DNA of 64,000 bases from Nocardiopsis sp. YSL2 (GTDB lineage Bacteria > Actinomycetota > Actinomycetes > Streptosporangiales > Streptosporangiaceae). The DNA is taken from assembly GCF_030555055.1 (NCBI RefSeq), contig NZ_JAMOAO010000001.1, positions 5,022,001-5,086,000 of the forward strand, in the 5' to 3' direction. Every line of letters starts with the position of its first letter. Position 1 is the first letter of the stretch. Below the pieces are notes generated by a model. The model was not told where the DNA came from. It worked only from the letters and a program-made list of their open reading frames with translations, and searched no databases. This document shows, one piece after another, positions 1 through 8,117 of this stretch. The position numbers and the translations under genes were made by a program.

Positions 1-39
1 CTCCCGAGTAGTCGTCCTTCTCATAGGGAGGTGGCGGAC

Positions 40-1800
40 GTGGCCGAGCGCGACGACGAGCGTCAGAGCGACCAGGACCGTGAAGTCGCTGAACTCACGG
101 CACAGGTCTCTTACATGGAAAAGGAACTCAGCGTGGTTCGGCGTAAGCTCGCCGATTCGCCCCGACATGTACGCCTTCTGGAGGAGCGGTTGAGGGAGGC
201 CCAGGCCAACCTCGCCGCTGCGAACGGACAGAATGAGCGGCTCGTCTCCACTCTCAAGGAGGCGCGCGAACAGATCGTGGCACTGAAGGAGGAGGTCGAC
301 CGGCTGGCGCAACCGCCGTCCGGGTTCGGCGTCTACCTGGGGTCGCGCGAGGATGAGACCGTCGAGATCTTCACCAACGGTCGCAAGATGCGGGTGAACG
401 TCAGTCCCTCCGTTGACCTGGACGCCCTGCGTCCGGGGCAGGAGGTCATGCTCAACGAGGCGTTCAACGTCGTCGAGGTGGAGTCGTTCGAGACCGTCGG
501 CGAGGTCGTCATGCTCAAGGAGATCCTTGAGGACGGCGAGCGCGCGCTGGTGATCTCCCACCACGACGAGGAGCGGATCGTACGCCTGGCCGAGCCGCTG
601 CGGGACGAAGCGGTCCGACCCGGCGACTCGCTGCTGTTGGAGCCGCGTTCGGGCTATGTCTACGAGCGCATCCCCAAGTCCGAGGTCGAGGAACTCATCC
701 TCGAAGAGGTCCCCGACATCGCCTACACCGACATCGGTGGCCTGTCGGGACAAATCGAGATGATCCGCGACGCGGTCGAACTGCCCTACCTTTACAAGGA
801 GTTGTTCTACGAGCACCAGCTGCGCCCGCCCAAGGGCGTGCTGCTGTACGGGCCCCCCGGGTGCGGCAAGACGCTCATCGCCAAGGCGGTCGCCAACTCC
901 CTGGCCAAGCAGGTCTCCGAGCGGACCGGCCGTGACGTGGGCAAGAGCTTCTTCCTCAACATCAAGGGCCCGGAGCTGCTCAACAAGTACGTGGGTGAGA
1001 CCGAGCGGCACATCCGCCTGGTCTTCCAGCGGGCACGGGAGAAGGCCTCCGAGGGTACGCCCGTCATCGTGTTCTTCGACGAGATGGACTCGATCTTCCG
1101 CACCCGCGGCTCGGGCGTGTCCTCCGACGTGGAGAACACGATCGTGCCGCAGCTGCTCAGTGAGATCGACGGTGTCGAAGGGCTGGAGAACGTCATCGTC
1201 ATCGGCGCCTCCAACCGCGAGGACATGATCGACCCGGCGATCCTGCGGCCCGGCCGTCTGGACGTCAAGATCAAGATCGAGCGGCCCGACGCGGAGGCGG
1301 CCCGCGACATCTTCGGCAAGTACATCACTCCCGACCTGCCGCTGCACGACGAGGACCTGGCCGAGCACGGCGGCTCCGCCAAGGCCACCGTGGACGCCAT
1401 GATCCAGCGGGTCGTGGAACGGATGTACACCGAGGGCGAGGAGAACCGGTTCCTGGAGGTGACCTACGCCAACGGGGACAAGGAGGTCCTGTACTTCAAG
1501 GACTTCAACTCCGGCGCGATGATCGAGAACATCGTCTCGCGGGCGAAGAAGATGGCCATCAAGGACTTCATCGACGCCCAGGCCAAGGGCATCCGGGTCT
1601 CGCACCTGCTGCAGGCCTGCGTCGACGAGTTCAGTGAGAACGAGGACCTGCCCAACACCACCAACCCCGACGACTGGGCACGCATCTCCGGTAAGAAGGG
1701 CGAGCGCATCGTCTACATCCGGACCCTGGTGACCGGCAAGAAGGGCGCCGACGCCGGGCGCAGCATCGACACCGTCGCCAACACGGGTCAGTACCTGTAG
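40..1800 (+). CDS. arc: Proteasome-associated AAA ATPase (ARC/Mpa)
   Basis: Ring-forming AAA ATPase that recognises pupylated proteins, unfolds them and feeds them into the 20S proteasome. Counting from the GTG at 31, the N-terminal third (about residues 17-93) is a coiled coil that would bind Pup. An OB-fold interdomain follows (about 97-225), then one AAA domain with Walker A GPPGCGKT (274-281) and Walker B VFFDEMDS. The C-terminus is GQYL, the motif that docks Mpa into the proteasome alpha ring. I prefer the GTG at 40 over the GTG at 31 because AGGGAGG (25-31) lies about 8 nt before it but directly touches 31. It ends at a strong hairpin, so it is probably transcribed apart from dop and pup. 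Family identity is very secure. Confidence 0.97.
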   Translation: MAERDDERQSDQDREVAELTAQVSYMEKELSVVRRKLADSPRHVRLLEERLREAQANLAAANGQNERLVSTLKEAREQIVALKEEVDRLAQPPSGFGVYLGSREDETVEIFTNGRKMRVNVSPSVDLDALRPGQEVMLNEAFNVVEVESFETVGEVVMLKEILEDGERALVISHHDEERIVRLAEPLRDEAVRPGDSLLLEPRSGYVYERIPKSEVEELILEEVPDIAYTDIGGLSGQIEMIRDAVELPYLYKELFYEHQLRPPKGVLLYGPPGCGKTLIAKAVANSLAKQVSERTGRDVGKSFFLNIKGPELLNKYVGETERHIRLVFQRAREKASEGTPVIVFFDEMDSIFRTRGSGVSSDVENTIVPQLLSEIDGVEGLENVIVIGASNREDMIDPAILRPGRLDVKIKIERPDAEAARDIFGKYITPDLPLHDEDLAEHGGSAKATVDAMIQRVVERMYTEGEENRFLEVTYANGDKEVLYFKDFNSGAMIENIVSRAKKMAIKDFIDAQAKGIRVSHLLQACVDEFSENEDLPNTTNPDDWARISGKKGERIVYIRTLVTGKKGADAGRSIDTVANTGQYL

Positions 1801-1822
1801 GAACGCACTCTGCGAGCGCCTT

Positions 1823-1854
1823 GAGGGGCCGACCGGACTTCCGGTCGGCCCCTC
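1823..1854 (+). terminator. Terminator hairpin after arc
   Basis: A perfect 14-bp stem (GAGGGGCCGACCGG paired with its complement) closes on the 4-nt loop ACTT, 22 nt after the arc stop. There is no long T run, as usual in high-GC actinomycetes. Confidence 0.85.
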
Positions 1855-2053
1855 TTCGTGCCGGTTGTTTCTGGGCCCCGTGATGGCGGGGTGGTGGCGG
1901 AATCCTGAGGATCGGATGGGCCATGAGCGATCCCAGCCGTTCTCTGCGGCCAGTGCCCGTCCCAGGGGTGGACGCACTGGCGCCCGCGGTTCCTGCTCGC
2001 GGGCGGACGAGGCGGCGACGCATGATCCCAGATGGCCACCGTTCCCCGTCAGG

Positions 2054-2737
2054 TCATGCCACACCCGTCATGCTGGCGTAGGCGACGATGTTGTCCCGGT
2101 AGTGGCCGGTCTCCTCGTCGAAGGTGCCGCCGCAGGTGACCAGGCGCAGTTCGGCCCGGTGCTCGGTGGGCGCGTAGACCTTGCGCGTGGGGAACGCGTC
2201 CTTGGGGTACTGCTCGACGGAGTAGACGGTGAACACAGCGGTCACGCCGTCCTCGCGGACCACCCGCACCTCCTCGCCACCGGTGAGGTCGGCGAGCCTG
2301 TAGAACAGCGCGGGCCCGGACTCGGAATCGACGTGGGCGCCCATCAGGGCGGGGCCGAACTCACCCGGTGTGGGGCCGCCCTCGTACCAGCCGACGGTGC
2401 TGTCGCCCTCTGGCACCTCGATCTGCCCGTTCTCCTGGGTGCCCAACGCGACGGTCTGGCTCGTGTCGACGCCGATGGCGGGGATCTGCAGACCGGTCGG
2501 CGCCGAACGGGGCAGTGTCTCGGTATCGCCCTCCCCGGCAGTATCGACCGCATCACTGGAGGCAGCACTGGGTGGGGACGCCGACGCCTCCGGGCTCGGC
2601 TGGCCGCCGGTAGCGGGCGTCTGCCCGCATCCGGCGGCCAGCACGGCGAGCAAGGCGATCGCCCCCGCGGCCGTCGCGACACTGGTGCCGCGACGGCCGC
2701 CCGGCCGAGGCCGTGACTGATACGCGCTCTCGGTCAT
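2054..2737 (-). CDS. Class F-type sortase with lipobox
   Basis: Extracellular cysteine transpeptidase of the sortase fold, 227 residues. Catalytic residues are readable: His135 (GAHVDS), Cys202 in LVTCGG and Arg214 (YRDN). The N-terminus has a basic stretch, a hydrophobic helix (about 21-36) and LAAGC, with Cys37 in lipobox position, so it may be a lipoprotein on the outer membrane face. A Pro/Ser/Ala linker leads to the catalytic domain. The CHRD protein transcribed just upstream on the same strand (31 nt between them) is the obvious partner. A paralogue at 5241-5924 has the same length and identical catalytic positions. The class F call rests on small size and motif context; class E is the main alternative. 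Confidence 0.88.
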   Translation of the reverse strand: MTESAYQSRPRPGGRRGTSVATAAGAIALLAVLAAGCGQTPATGGQPSPEASASPPSAASSDAVDTAGEGDTETLPRSAPTGLQIPAIGVDTSQTVALGTQENGQIEVPEGDSTVGWYEGGPTPGEFGPALMGAHVDSESGPALFYRLADLTGGEEVRVVREDGVTAVFTVYSVEQYPKDAFPTRKVYAPTEHRAELRLVTCGGTFDEETGHYRDNIVAYASMTGVA

Positions 2738-2768
2738 AGGGACCGCCCCTCCTCGTTCCGTCTACCGA

Positions 2769-3518
2769 TCAGCTGTTGTGGCGCAGACGCCGGGCGAGGA
2801 CGAAGCCGCCCGCGGCTGTGGCCGCCAGCGCGCCGCTGAGACCCACCAGGCCGGCGTTCGTGCCCTGGTCGGCCATGCCGCCCTTGCCGGTGTCCATGCC
2901 CTCCTGCGGACTGAGCTGCAGTTCGCCGCAGGCCGCCGGGGCGGTGGCCTCCAGCGGCAGTTCCTCGTTCAGCGGGCTCGTGGCGTCGCCGCTGTACTCA
3001 CCGTCGCCGTTGGCGTCGATGCCGTGCACGACGACGGAGGCATTCCCGTCGCTGATGTCCTGGACAACGTCGTCGGGCAGTTCGACGGTGCGCTCGTAGG
3101 TGTAGCTGTCTCCGCTGGGCATGCGGTCCACAGCCAGCGCGCTGTCCGCGCCGGTGTCGCCCTCCGTGGTGAGGGAGACCTTGACCTGGCCGTAGGAGTC
3201 CTGGCCCTCCGGGGTGGAGAGGATGCCGTCACCGTCCTCGTCGGCGTCCATGGTCGGGCAGACGCCCTGGCCGCCGATGTGGATGTGCTGGGCGTGCGGC
3301 GAGCCGGCCACAGCACCGTTGACGTTGACGGTGATGTCGGCGGTGTTGCCTTCGATCTCCACCCAGGCCTGACCACTGGTTCCGGAGTCGTTGAGCTGGC
3401 CGAGGTTGCCCTGGAAGGTCCACGTCTCCGCGGCACTGGCGGGCGTGGCCGCGAACAGCCCCATCGAGAGGCCGAGCGGCAGGGCGATGGTGAGCGGTGC
3501 GAGCTTTCTGGTCTTCAC
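2769..3518 (-). CDS. Exported CHRD-domain protein with C-terminal anchor
   Basis: Secreted surface protein of unknown function. The GTG at 3518 (VKTRKLAPL) is preferred over upstream starts: AAAGGA lies about 8 nt before it and it begins directly with a signal peptide ending PASA-AET. The body resembles a CHRD domain (PHAQHIHIGG, later VVHGIDANGDGEY). It carries Asp/Gly loops (DADEDGDG, DANGDG) that look like calcium sites. The tail has the build of a cell-wall sorting signal, with a small-residue stretch, a hydrophobic helix and RRLRHNS, but no LPXTG; QGTNAG occupies that place. It sits upstream of a sortase, which suggests covalent anchoring. Its paralogue is at 4438-5205. Confidence 0.8.
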   Translation of the reverse strand: MKTRKLAPLTIALPLGLSMGLFAATPASAAETWTFQGNLGQLNDSGTSGQAWVEIEGNTADITVNVNGAVAGSPHAQHIHIGGQGVCPTMDADEDGDGILSTPEGQDSYGQVKVSLTTEGDTGADSALAVDRMPSGDSYTYERTVELPDDVVQDISDGNASVVVHGIDANGDGEYSGDATSPLNEELPLEATAPAACGELQLSPQEGMDTGKGGMADQGTNAGLVGLSGALAATAAGGFVLARRLRHNS

Positions 3519-3674
3519 TGTCGTTCCTTTCGTGCGCGGGAGCGCGTGTGGCCACACGCTTCTTTGAGGCTCCTAACCTGCATTCGGGGCTGTGGGAGGG
3601 GCGGTTTGGTCGGGATGGGGAAAAGATCTCGGATGTCGGTTACGTGGGGAAGCAGCGGCCGACGGGACAGGCAG

Positions 3675-3823
3675 GACCCCGAAGCCATGCAGCTCGATGA
3701 GGACCTCCTTCAGGCGTTCGAGGACGGCATGCCGCCGCCCGTCGGCGTCGGAGTCGGCATCGACCGCCCTCCTTCACCTGCAGGAACATCCGAGAGACCG
3801 TGCTCTTACCGACCGTGAAGCCA
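3675..3823 (+). pseudogene. lysS: Relic of lysyl-tRNA synthetase C-terminus
   Basis: One frame reads DPEAMQLDEDLLQAFEDGMP then GVGVGIDR, closely following motif 3 of class II lysyl-tRNA synthetases (LDEDFL.ALEYGMPP.GG.G.GIDR). About 18 nt later, in a different frame, NIRETVLLPTVKP matches the family's final IRET.LFP..RP. The expected LVMLLTG segment between them is scrambled and frameshifted. The rest of the gene is absent, so this is a decayed 3' end and not a working synthetase. It may come from a second lysS copy; that part is inference. Confidence 0.7.
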
Positions 3824-3949
3824 GCCGGGAACGAGAACCAGTGGGATGAGAGCCCTGGTGCCCGTTGTGTGTCACCCACGAAGTCGGGACACACACTGAT
3901 CGTCTTGATCAGGAGCGAGGCGGTATCGATTGTGCACGTACTCGCGTAA

Positions 3950-4207
3950 TACCAGCGGCTCCATCAACTCGGAAATATCGATGCAGTTCAGCAACAGTCC
4001 AATCTGAGATTGGATCAGGAATGGAGCTTCGCGGATCCCACTCCGGACGCCAGTGCAGTAGCGGATTATTTCTACCTGAAGGTAGATCTACCGGAACGCC
4101 GCGCATGGTCTCTGCGTACCAGGGCGGCCTTCGGACAAGAGTTCGACCTGGGGTCGAATGGTTCACCATTCAACGAAGCCGGGTTCTGGTGCTGCCCCAT
4201 TTACTGA
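3950..4207 (+). pseudogene. Unassigned ORF fragment with atypical codon use
   Basis: An 85-codon open stretch follows an in-frame TAA at 3947 and ends at TGA 4205. It has no good start or ribosome site. The translation includes DQEWSFADPTPDASAVADYF and looks protein-like, but I do not recognise it. Third positions are only about half G or C by eye, unlike the genes around it. It may be a remnant of transferred DNA or a decayed gene; chance cannot be excluded. Confidence 0.3.
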
Positions 4208-4437
4208 TCGGGTTCTCCATGTGGCCCCGAGGGGCGGGAAATCGCCCCGGAGGTCAGGGGAGATTTGACCTAAGGGAGATATACGGTTCATGGAGTTTTG
4301 AGTTTCTGGGGGGCAAAGAAGATTCCATGTTCTGGATAATGAAGTATGTGGCGTTTTTAGTGGGGGTATGTGGCCGGGACGCTCATCTCACCGCCCTGGT
4401 TCCACACTGGAGTCGGGGCTGTTTCGAGGGAGGATCC

Positions 4438-5205
4438 ATGAAGAACGGGAAGCTGGCCCTGCTGGCGTTCGCTCTGCCCATCGGTGTGCTCACCGCCGCG
4501 GCCCCGGCCTCGGCCGAGGAGTCGATGACGCTGCACGCCGATCTCAGCGCGCTCAACGACTCCGGCGCCCGGGGCACCTCCACGGTGATGATCGAGGGCA
4601 CCAGTGTCACCGTCGAGATCGAGTCGTCCGGGTTGCTGGCCGAGCAGCCGCACGCCCAGCACTTCCACATCGGCGGCACGAACATGTGCCCGGGCCCGGA
4701 CGCCGCTGACGACATCGAGGACGACGACCGCCTCAGCACCACCGAGGGGCAGCCCTCCTACGGGGGGATCAAGACCTCGTTGACCACCGAGGGCGACACC
4801 TCGCCCGACAGCGCCCTGGCGGTCGAGCGCTTCCCTGCCGCCGAGGCCGACGGGAGCGTCTCCTACCACCGGACCTTCGAGGTTCCCGAGGACGTGGCCT
4901 CCTCGATCAGGGCCGGTGAGGCAGTGATCGTCCAGCACGGTCTGGACTACAACGGCAACGGCGAGTACGACATGGACGGCGGTGGCGAGAGCGACCTGGA
5001 CCCGGAGCTGCCCGCTGAGGCCACCGACCCGTCCACGTGCGGCAGGCTCACGCCGGCGCCCGAGGGCGGTATGGCCGCTGGCGGCGGCGGCACCGGATCC
5101 CAGGGGCCTGACGCCCTGATGCTCGGTTCCGGTGCGGCCCTGCTGGCCGCGGCCGGTGCGGGTGCGGGGTTCCTGGTCCGTCGGCGCATGGTCCAGGGAC
5201 ACTGA
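4438..5205 (+). CDS. Exported CHRD-domain protein with C-terminal anchor (paralogue)
   Basis: Paralogue of the protein at 2769-3518. The ATG at 4438 follows GGGAGG by about 7 nt and begins a signal peptide (MKNGKLALLAFALPIG... ending ASA-EES). Shared blocks are LNDSG near the mature N-terminus, PHAQHFHIGG, the pattern LTTEGDT.PDSALAV, and a late Asp/Gly loop NGNGEYDMD. The C-terminus repeats the tripartite anchor plan: QGPDAL, a hydrophobic helix and VRRRMVQGH. There is no LPXTG. It is followed after 35 nt by its own sortase on the same strand, so the two are probably co-transcribed. Function is unknown; surface display is inferred. Confidence 0.8.
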   Translation: MKNGKLALLAFALPIGVLTAAAPASAEESMTLHADLSALNDSGARGTSTVMIEGTSVTVEIESSGLLAEQPHAQHFHIGGTNMCPGPDAADDIEDDDRLSTTEGQPSYGGIKTSLTTEGDTSPDSALAVERFPAAEADGSVSYHRTFEVPEDVASSIRAGEAVIVQHGLDYNGNGEYDMDGGGESDLDPELPAEATDPSTCGRLTPAPEGGMAAGGGGTGSQGPDALMLGSGAALLAAAGAGAGFLVRRRMVQGH

Positions 5206-5240
5206 CATGAGCGGGCACGCGCCGTCCACGGGCTCGGTCG

Positions 5241-5924
5241 ATGAGCGCTGAGGGGACACGTGCCACGGGTGGCCGCCGCAGGGCTCCTGCGGTGGCCATC
5301 ACCGTGGCCGCGACCGGGGGAGTCCTGCTCATGGCGCTGGCCCTGGCCCCGGACGAGGACACGGCTCCACCGGTGAGCGACAGCGTCCAGACCCAGCGGA
5401 GCACCGGAGTGGAATCACGGACGCGCCACTCCCCGCCCCCACCGGAAGCACTCGCGCGGGCGCTACCGCACTCCGAGCCGGTAGGGCTGGAGATCGGGGC
5501 GATCGACGTGGACGTCAACGGCCTGGTCCGGTTGGGACTGCAACGGGACGGGGAGATCGAGGCACCCCGCGACTACGCTGCGGTGGGCTGGTACGAGCAC
5601 GGGCCCTCGCCGGGGCAGGCGGGCCCGGCGGTCATCGGCGGCCACGTCGACTCGCGGACCGCACCGGCCGTGTTCCACCGCCTGGAGGAACTCGAATCCG
5701 GGGACACGGTCCGGGTCGAGCGCACCGACGGGACCACGGCCGTCTTCACCGTGTACGCGGTCGAGCAGTACCCCAAGGACGACTTCCCGACCGAACGGGT
5801 CTACGGACCCACCGGCGGCGTTGCCGAACTGCGGCTGATCACGTGCGGCGGCCGGTTCGACGAGGACACGCGCAGCTACCGGAACAACACCGTGGTCTAC
5901 GCGAAGCTGACCCGGGAGTCCTGA
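5241..5924 (+). CDS. Class F-type sortase (membrane-anchored paralogue)
   Basis: Sortase of 227 residues, paralogous to 2054-2737. His135 (GGHVDS), Cys202 (LITCGG) and Arg214 (YRNN) fall at exactly the same residue numbers. Unlike its twin it has no lipobox Cys; residues about 17-36 form a plain hydrophobic anchor followed by an acidic/Pro linker. Long blocks are shared with the twin, such as VFTVY.VEQYPKD.FPT. It lies 35 nt downstream of a CHRD protein in the same orientation, mirroring the other pair. The expected reaction is cleavage of a sorting signal and transfer to the envelope; the substrate link is inferred from gene order. Confidence 0.87.
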   Translation: MSAEGTRATGGRRRAPAVAITVAATGGVLLMALALAPDEDTAPPVSDSVQTQRSTGVESRTRHSPPPPEALARALPHSEPVGLEIGAIDVDVNGLVRLGLQRDGEIEAPRDYAAVGWYEHGPSPGQAGPAVIGGHVDSRTAPAVFHRLEELESGDTVRVERTDGTTAVFTVYAVEQYPKDDFPTERVYGPTGGVAELRLITCGGRFDEDTRSYRNNTVVYAKLTRES

Positions 5925-5974
5925 ACCCCGAGCGTGTGCTGCCCGCGACAGATCGTCGGCCGGTGTTCAGGCCG

Positions 5975-6106
5975 ACCGGGACGAGGACCCGCGCCCTCAC
6001 CCTTGCGTTCTATGACGGTTCAACCCATCGGCAGCTCGCCGAACGTTTGCAGGTGCCGCTGGGTACCGTCAGGACCAGGATCCGCGACCGGCTGCTCCGT
6101 CCGCGA
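5975..6106 (+). pseudogene. sigK: Relic of SigK-like ECF sigma factor region 4
   Basis: The translation contains ALTLAFYDGSTHRQLAERL and VPLGTVRTRIRDRLLR. This is the region-4 helix-turn-helix of SigK-type sigma factors, which normally read LAYYGGYTHREIAE.L.VPLGTVKTR.RDGL.RLR. No region 2 or start lies upstream, because the frame enters from the sortase gene, and the sequence after it is not sigma-like. It is a fragment of roughly 40 codons. In mycobacteria SigK controls exported surface antigens; a former regulatory role beside these exported proteins is speculation. Confidence 0.6.
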
Positions 6107-6271
6107 GGAACTGGGCTATCTGCAGCAGATGCGCGCAACCGTATGAGTGACCCGCCGATTCTCAATGAGATGGCCAGTATGCGGTGGTGTGGAGATCGGT
6201 GTACCGCTCCACCTGGATGGTGGCGGACCTGGGCGTCAGACGATCGGTCTCACGGAAGTCGGAAAAGTGTG

Positions 6272-6312
6272 TCGTTCCGGGTTCATCGGAGTCCTCAATA
6301 AACCCGGAACGA
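6272..6312. repeat. 12-bp inverted repeat (possible terminator)
   Basis: TCGTTCCGGGTT (6272-6283) is perfectly complementary to 6301-6312, with a 17-nt spacer. It lies between the convergent sortase gene and ferritin-like gene, so it could act as a terminator. Confidence 0.4.
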
Positions 6313-6456
6313 AACGACGGTCCAGTAAGGGGATCTCCGGATGCGGCCGGTGTGGGGTGCGGTCGTCGCGCCAGGAGACCCCTTGCGTGTGTATTCAGTG
6401 GTCCGGAACGGAGATGGTTCGCCCGCCCCCTATCCCTCCACTGAACGGCATGGTGG

Positions 6457-7392
6457 CTAGCCGTTGTCGCCGCTCTGGTTGATGGACCCGTTCACACCGT
6501 CGGGGAAGAAGCCGCCGGAGGTGGCCTGGTCCGGCGTCAGGTAGACGATGTTGAGCACCTGTCCGGCACTGCGGCTGAACGCGATGCCGTTCTGGTCGGT
6601 CGGAACGATGTTGGCCCCACCCGAACCGTTGACGACGCCCTGGTCGAGGTCGGCGTCACCGTCGAGGCTGTCGCGCGCGTCGGAGATGGCCAGGGACTGG
6701 GCCTCCAGCCCACGGGCCAGCAGCGCGACGCGGATGTTCGCCGCGTGGTAGGCCTCGACGGCCAGGATTCCGGCCGCCGCCTCCAGGAACGTCTTGTTGT
6801 CCACGAGCGGGGCCGCACCCTTGTAGGCGGTGACGCCGACATCCTCGAAGATGTAGGCCGCCAGAAGGAAGTTGTCCTCGTTGGCGTAGGCGTCGAACCG
6901 CTGACCGGGCTGGATCAGACCGGCGGCCTGTGCAGCGGCGGTGAAGGCCGCGTCGATGTCGATGGTCGGCCGGGCGACGGCCGCGGACCCGAGGGCGCCG
7001 CGGAGGAAGTCCACGTGGGCGCGCTCGTCAGCGGCGATCTCCTCGGCGTACTGGCGCACCAGCTTGGTCTTGAAGGCCACCTTGCGGCCACCCGACACCT
7101 CACCGACGTAGCCCTTGCCGCCGATGCTCTGGTCTGGCAGCCCCTCACCGGTGACCGCCCTCAGGTAGAACTCGGCTTCGAGATACTCCAGGTTGAGAGC
7201 GAAGTTCAGGATGGCGGCGTCACTGGGACCGCCGGAACCCTCCTCTTCAGCGGAGGCGGGCATGGTGCCCAGGAGTCCAGTGGCGCCGACCCCCAGGCCT
7301 GCCGCGCCCGCCGCCCGGAAGAGTCGGCGGCGGTCGACGCCGTTCTCGGCGCTCCGGTCGATCGCGTTCCTGATGAATGCCTTGTTGAACAC
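6457..7392 (-). CDS. Tat-exported ferritin-like protein
   Basis: Exported four-helix ferritin-like protein of 311 residues. The N-terminus DRRRLFRAAGAAG followed by a hydrophobic stretch and PASA is a twin-arginine signal. The helices carry carboxylate and histidine metal ligands: EYLEAEFY, ADERAHVDF, FEDVG and VEAYHAAN, giving the E, ExxH, E, ExxH order of a di-iron site. The last 70 residues are Gly/Asn/Asp-rich and probably extracellular. The GTG start at 7392 is preceded by AAAGAGG. It fits the broad ferritin-like family (PF13668 type), whose actinobacterial members are mostly uncharacterised. The Tat pathway it would need is also encoded here (tatA, tatC). Confidence 0.85.
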   Translation of the reverse strand: MFNKAFIRNAIDRSAENGVDRRRLFRAAGAAGLGVGATGLLGTMPASAEEEGSGGPSDAAILNFALNLEYLEAEFYLRAVTGEGLPDQSIGGKGYVGEVSGGRKVAFKTKLVRQYAEEIAADERAHVDFLRGALGSAAVARPTIDIDAAFTAAAQAAGLIQPGQRFDAYANEDNFLLAAYIFEDVGVTAYKGAAPLVDNKTFLEAAAGILAVEAYHAANIRVALLARGLEAQSLAISDARDSLDGDADLDQGVVNGSGGANIVPTDQNGIAFSRSAGQVLNIVYLTPDQATSGGFFPDGVNGSINQSGDNG

Positions 7393-8117
7393 GTGTCCTC
7401 TTTGCTGTCGGTTGCCGCGTGGCGGTGCACATCCCGTCTCGCAGCGCGTTCGTCCCCTCCCTGATGGGCGGTGGCTGCGGCCGCGCGGGCCGTGGCCACC
7501 GTCGATCCTGTGGATCAGGGAGAGGTGTCATGGATGGTTCGCATGTTCGAGGAAGGGTTGCCGGAACCCATTCTCGTGACATTGGGTAGTCAGACAGTAA
7601 CACTCAGGTATTCTCCTGGGTGGAGTTCGGGCCAGACCCCTCTGACGGAGGTTCGCCTCCGGCCTCGGAGTCGGAGCCCGGTATGGGCGGAGAGAGCGGC
7701 TCGCCTGGTCGTCACCCCTTGAGCACGACAGCGGCCCCGTGACTGTGAGGGGTCGTGGAGTGCACCGTGGCGCTCGTGTCCGTGGCACTCGAAGGCCTTC
7801 GCCGTGCCGGGCGGCGGGGCGGCCCGATTCCGTGGGCTCGCACGGACGTGGCGGCCCCGGAGGCCGGGCCCCGGGCCGTCCGTGCCCCGAGCCGTCCACG
7901 CCCTGGTCACGGCCTGCGTTCGCGGGCGGCGTCGGGTCCGGTACCGACCTTCGGCCCCCGCCTGGGGCGTGTCGTTCCGGGATTCGGACCAAGCCCGTCC
8001 GACCTGCGAGAAAAAGGGATCTGGGGGCGCGGGGACGAAACGCCCAAGAAGACGGCACTTGAGCCACAATCGGCGCCGAAACGTTCAAGACCGGTCCCCG
8101 GCGGATAACCTCTCATC
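7393..8117. other. Intergenic region between ferritin-like gene and dop
   Basis: I see no convincing gene in these 725 bases. Open frames on both strands give Arg/Pro-rich translations without family features. The promoters of the two divergent genes must lie here. The stretch 7540-7640 is more AT-rich and is the likeliest promoter site for the minus-strand gene. dop has only a weak ribosome site. Confidence 0.5.

Larger units (their letters stand above)
3519..4437. other. 0.9-kb spacer between divergent CHRD genes, with gene debris
   Basis: This gap separates the two outward-facing CHRD-sortase pairs and must hold both promoters. It contains a decayed lysS 3' fragment (3675-3823) and an ORF fragment with unusually AT-rich third positions (3950-4207). 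From about 3900 to 4400 the base composition is clearly more AT-rich than its surroundings. I could not identify a confident promoter. Confidence 0.6.

Noticed and set aside
3582..3618. CCATCC and CCGAAT boxes upstream of the minus-strand CHRD gene, resembling mycobacterial SigK promoter elements
   Set aside because: The spacer is 25 nt, much longer than usual, and the nearby sigK is only a fragment.
3640..3894. Minus-strand frame with GFTVGKSTVSRM, resembling a helix-turn-helix
   Set aside because: The plus strand over the same bases gives a better and longer match to lysyl-tRNA synthetase.
7528..8088. Long minus-strand open frame between the ferritin-like gene and dop
   Set aside because: Arg/Pro-rich translation without domains and overlapping frames of the same kind indicate a high-GC artefact.
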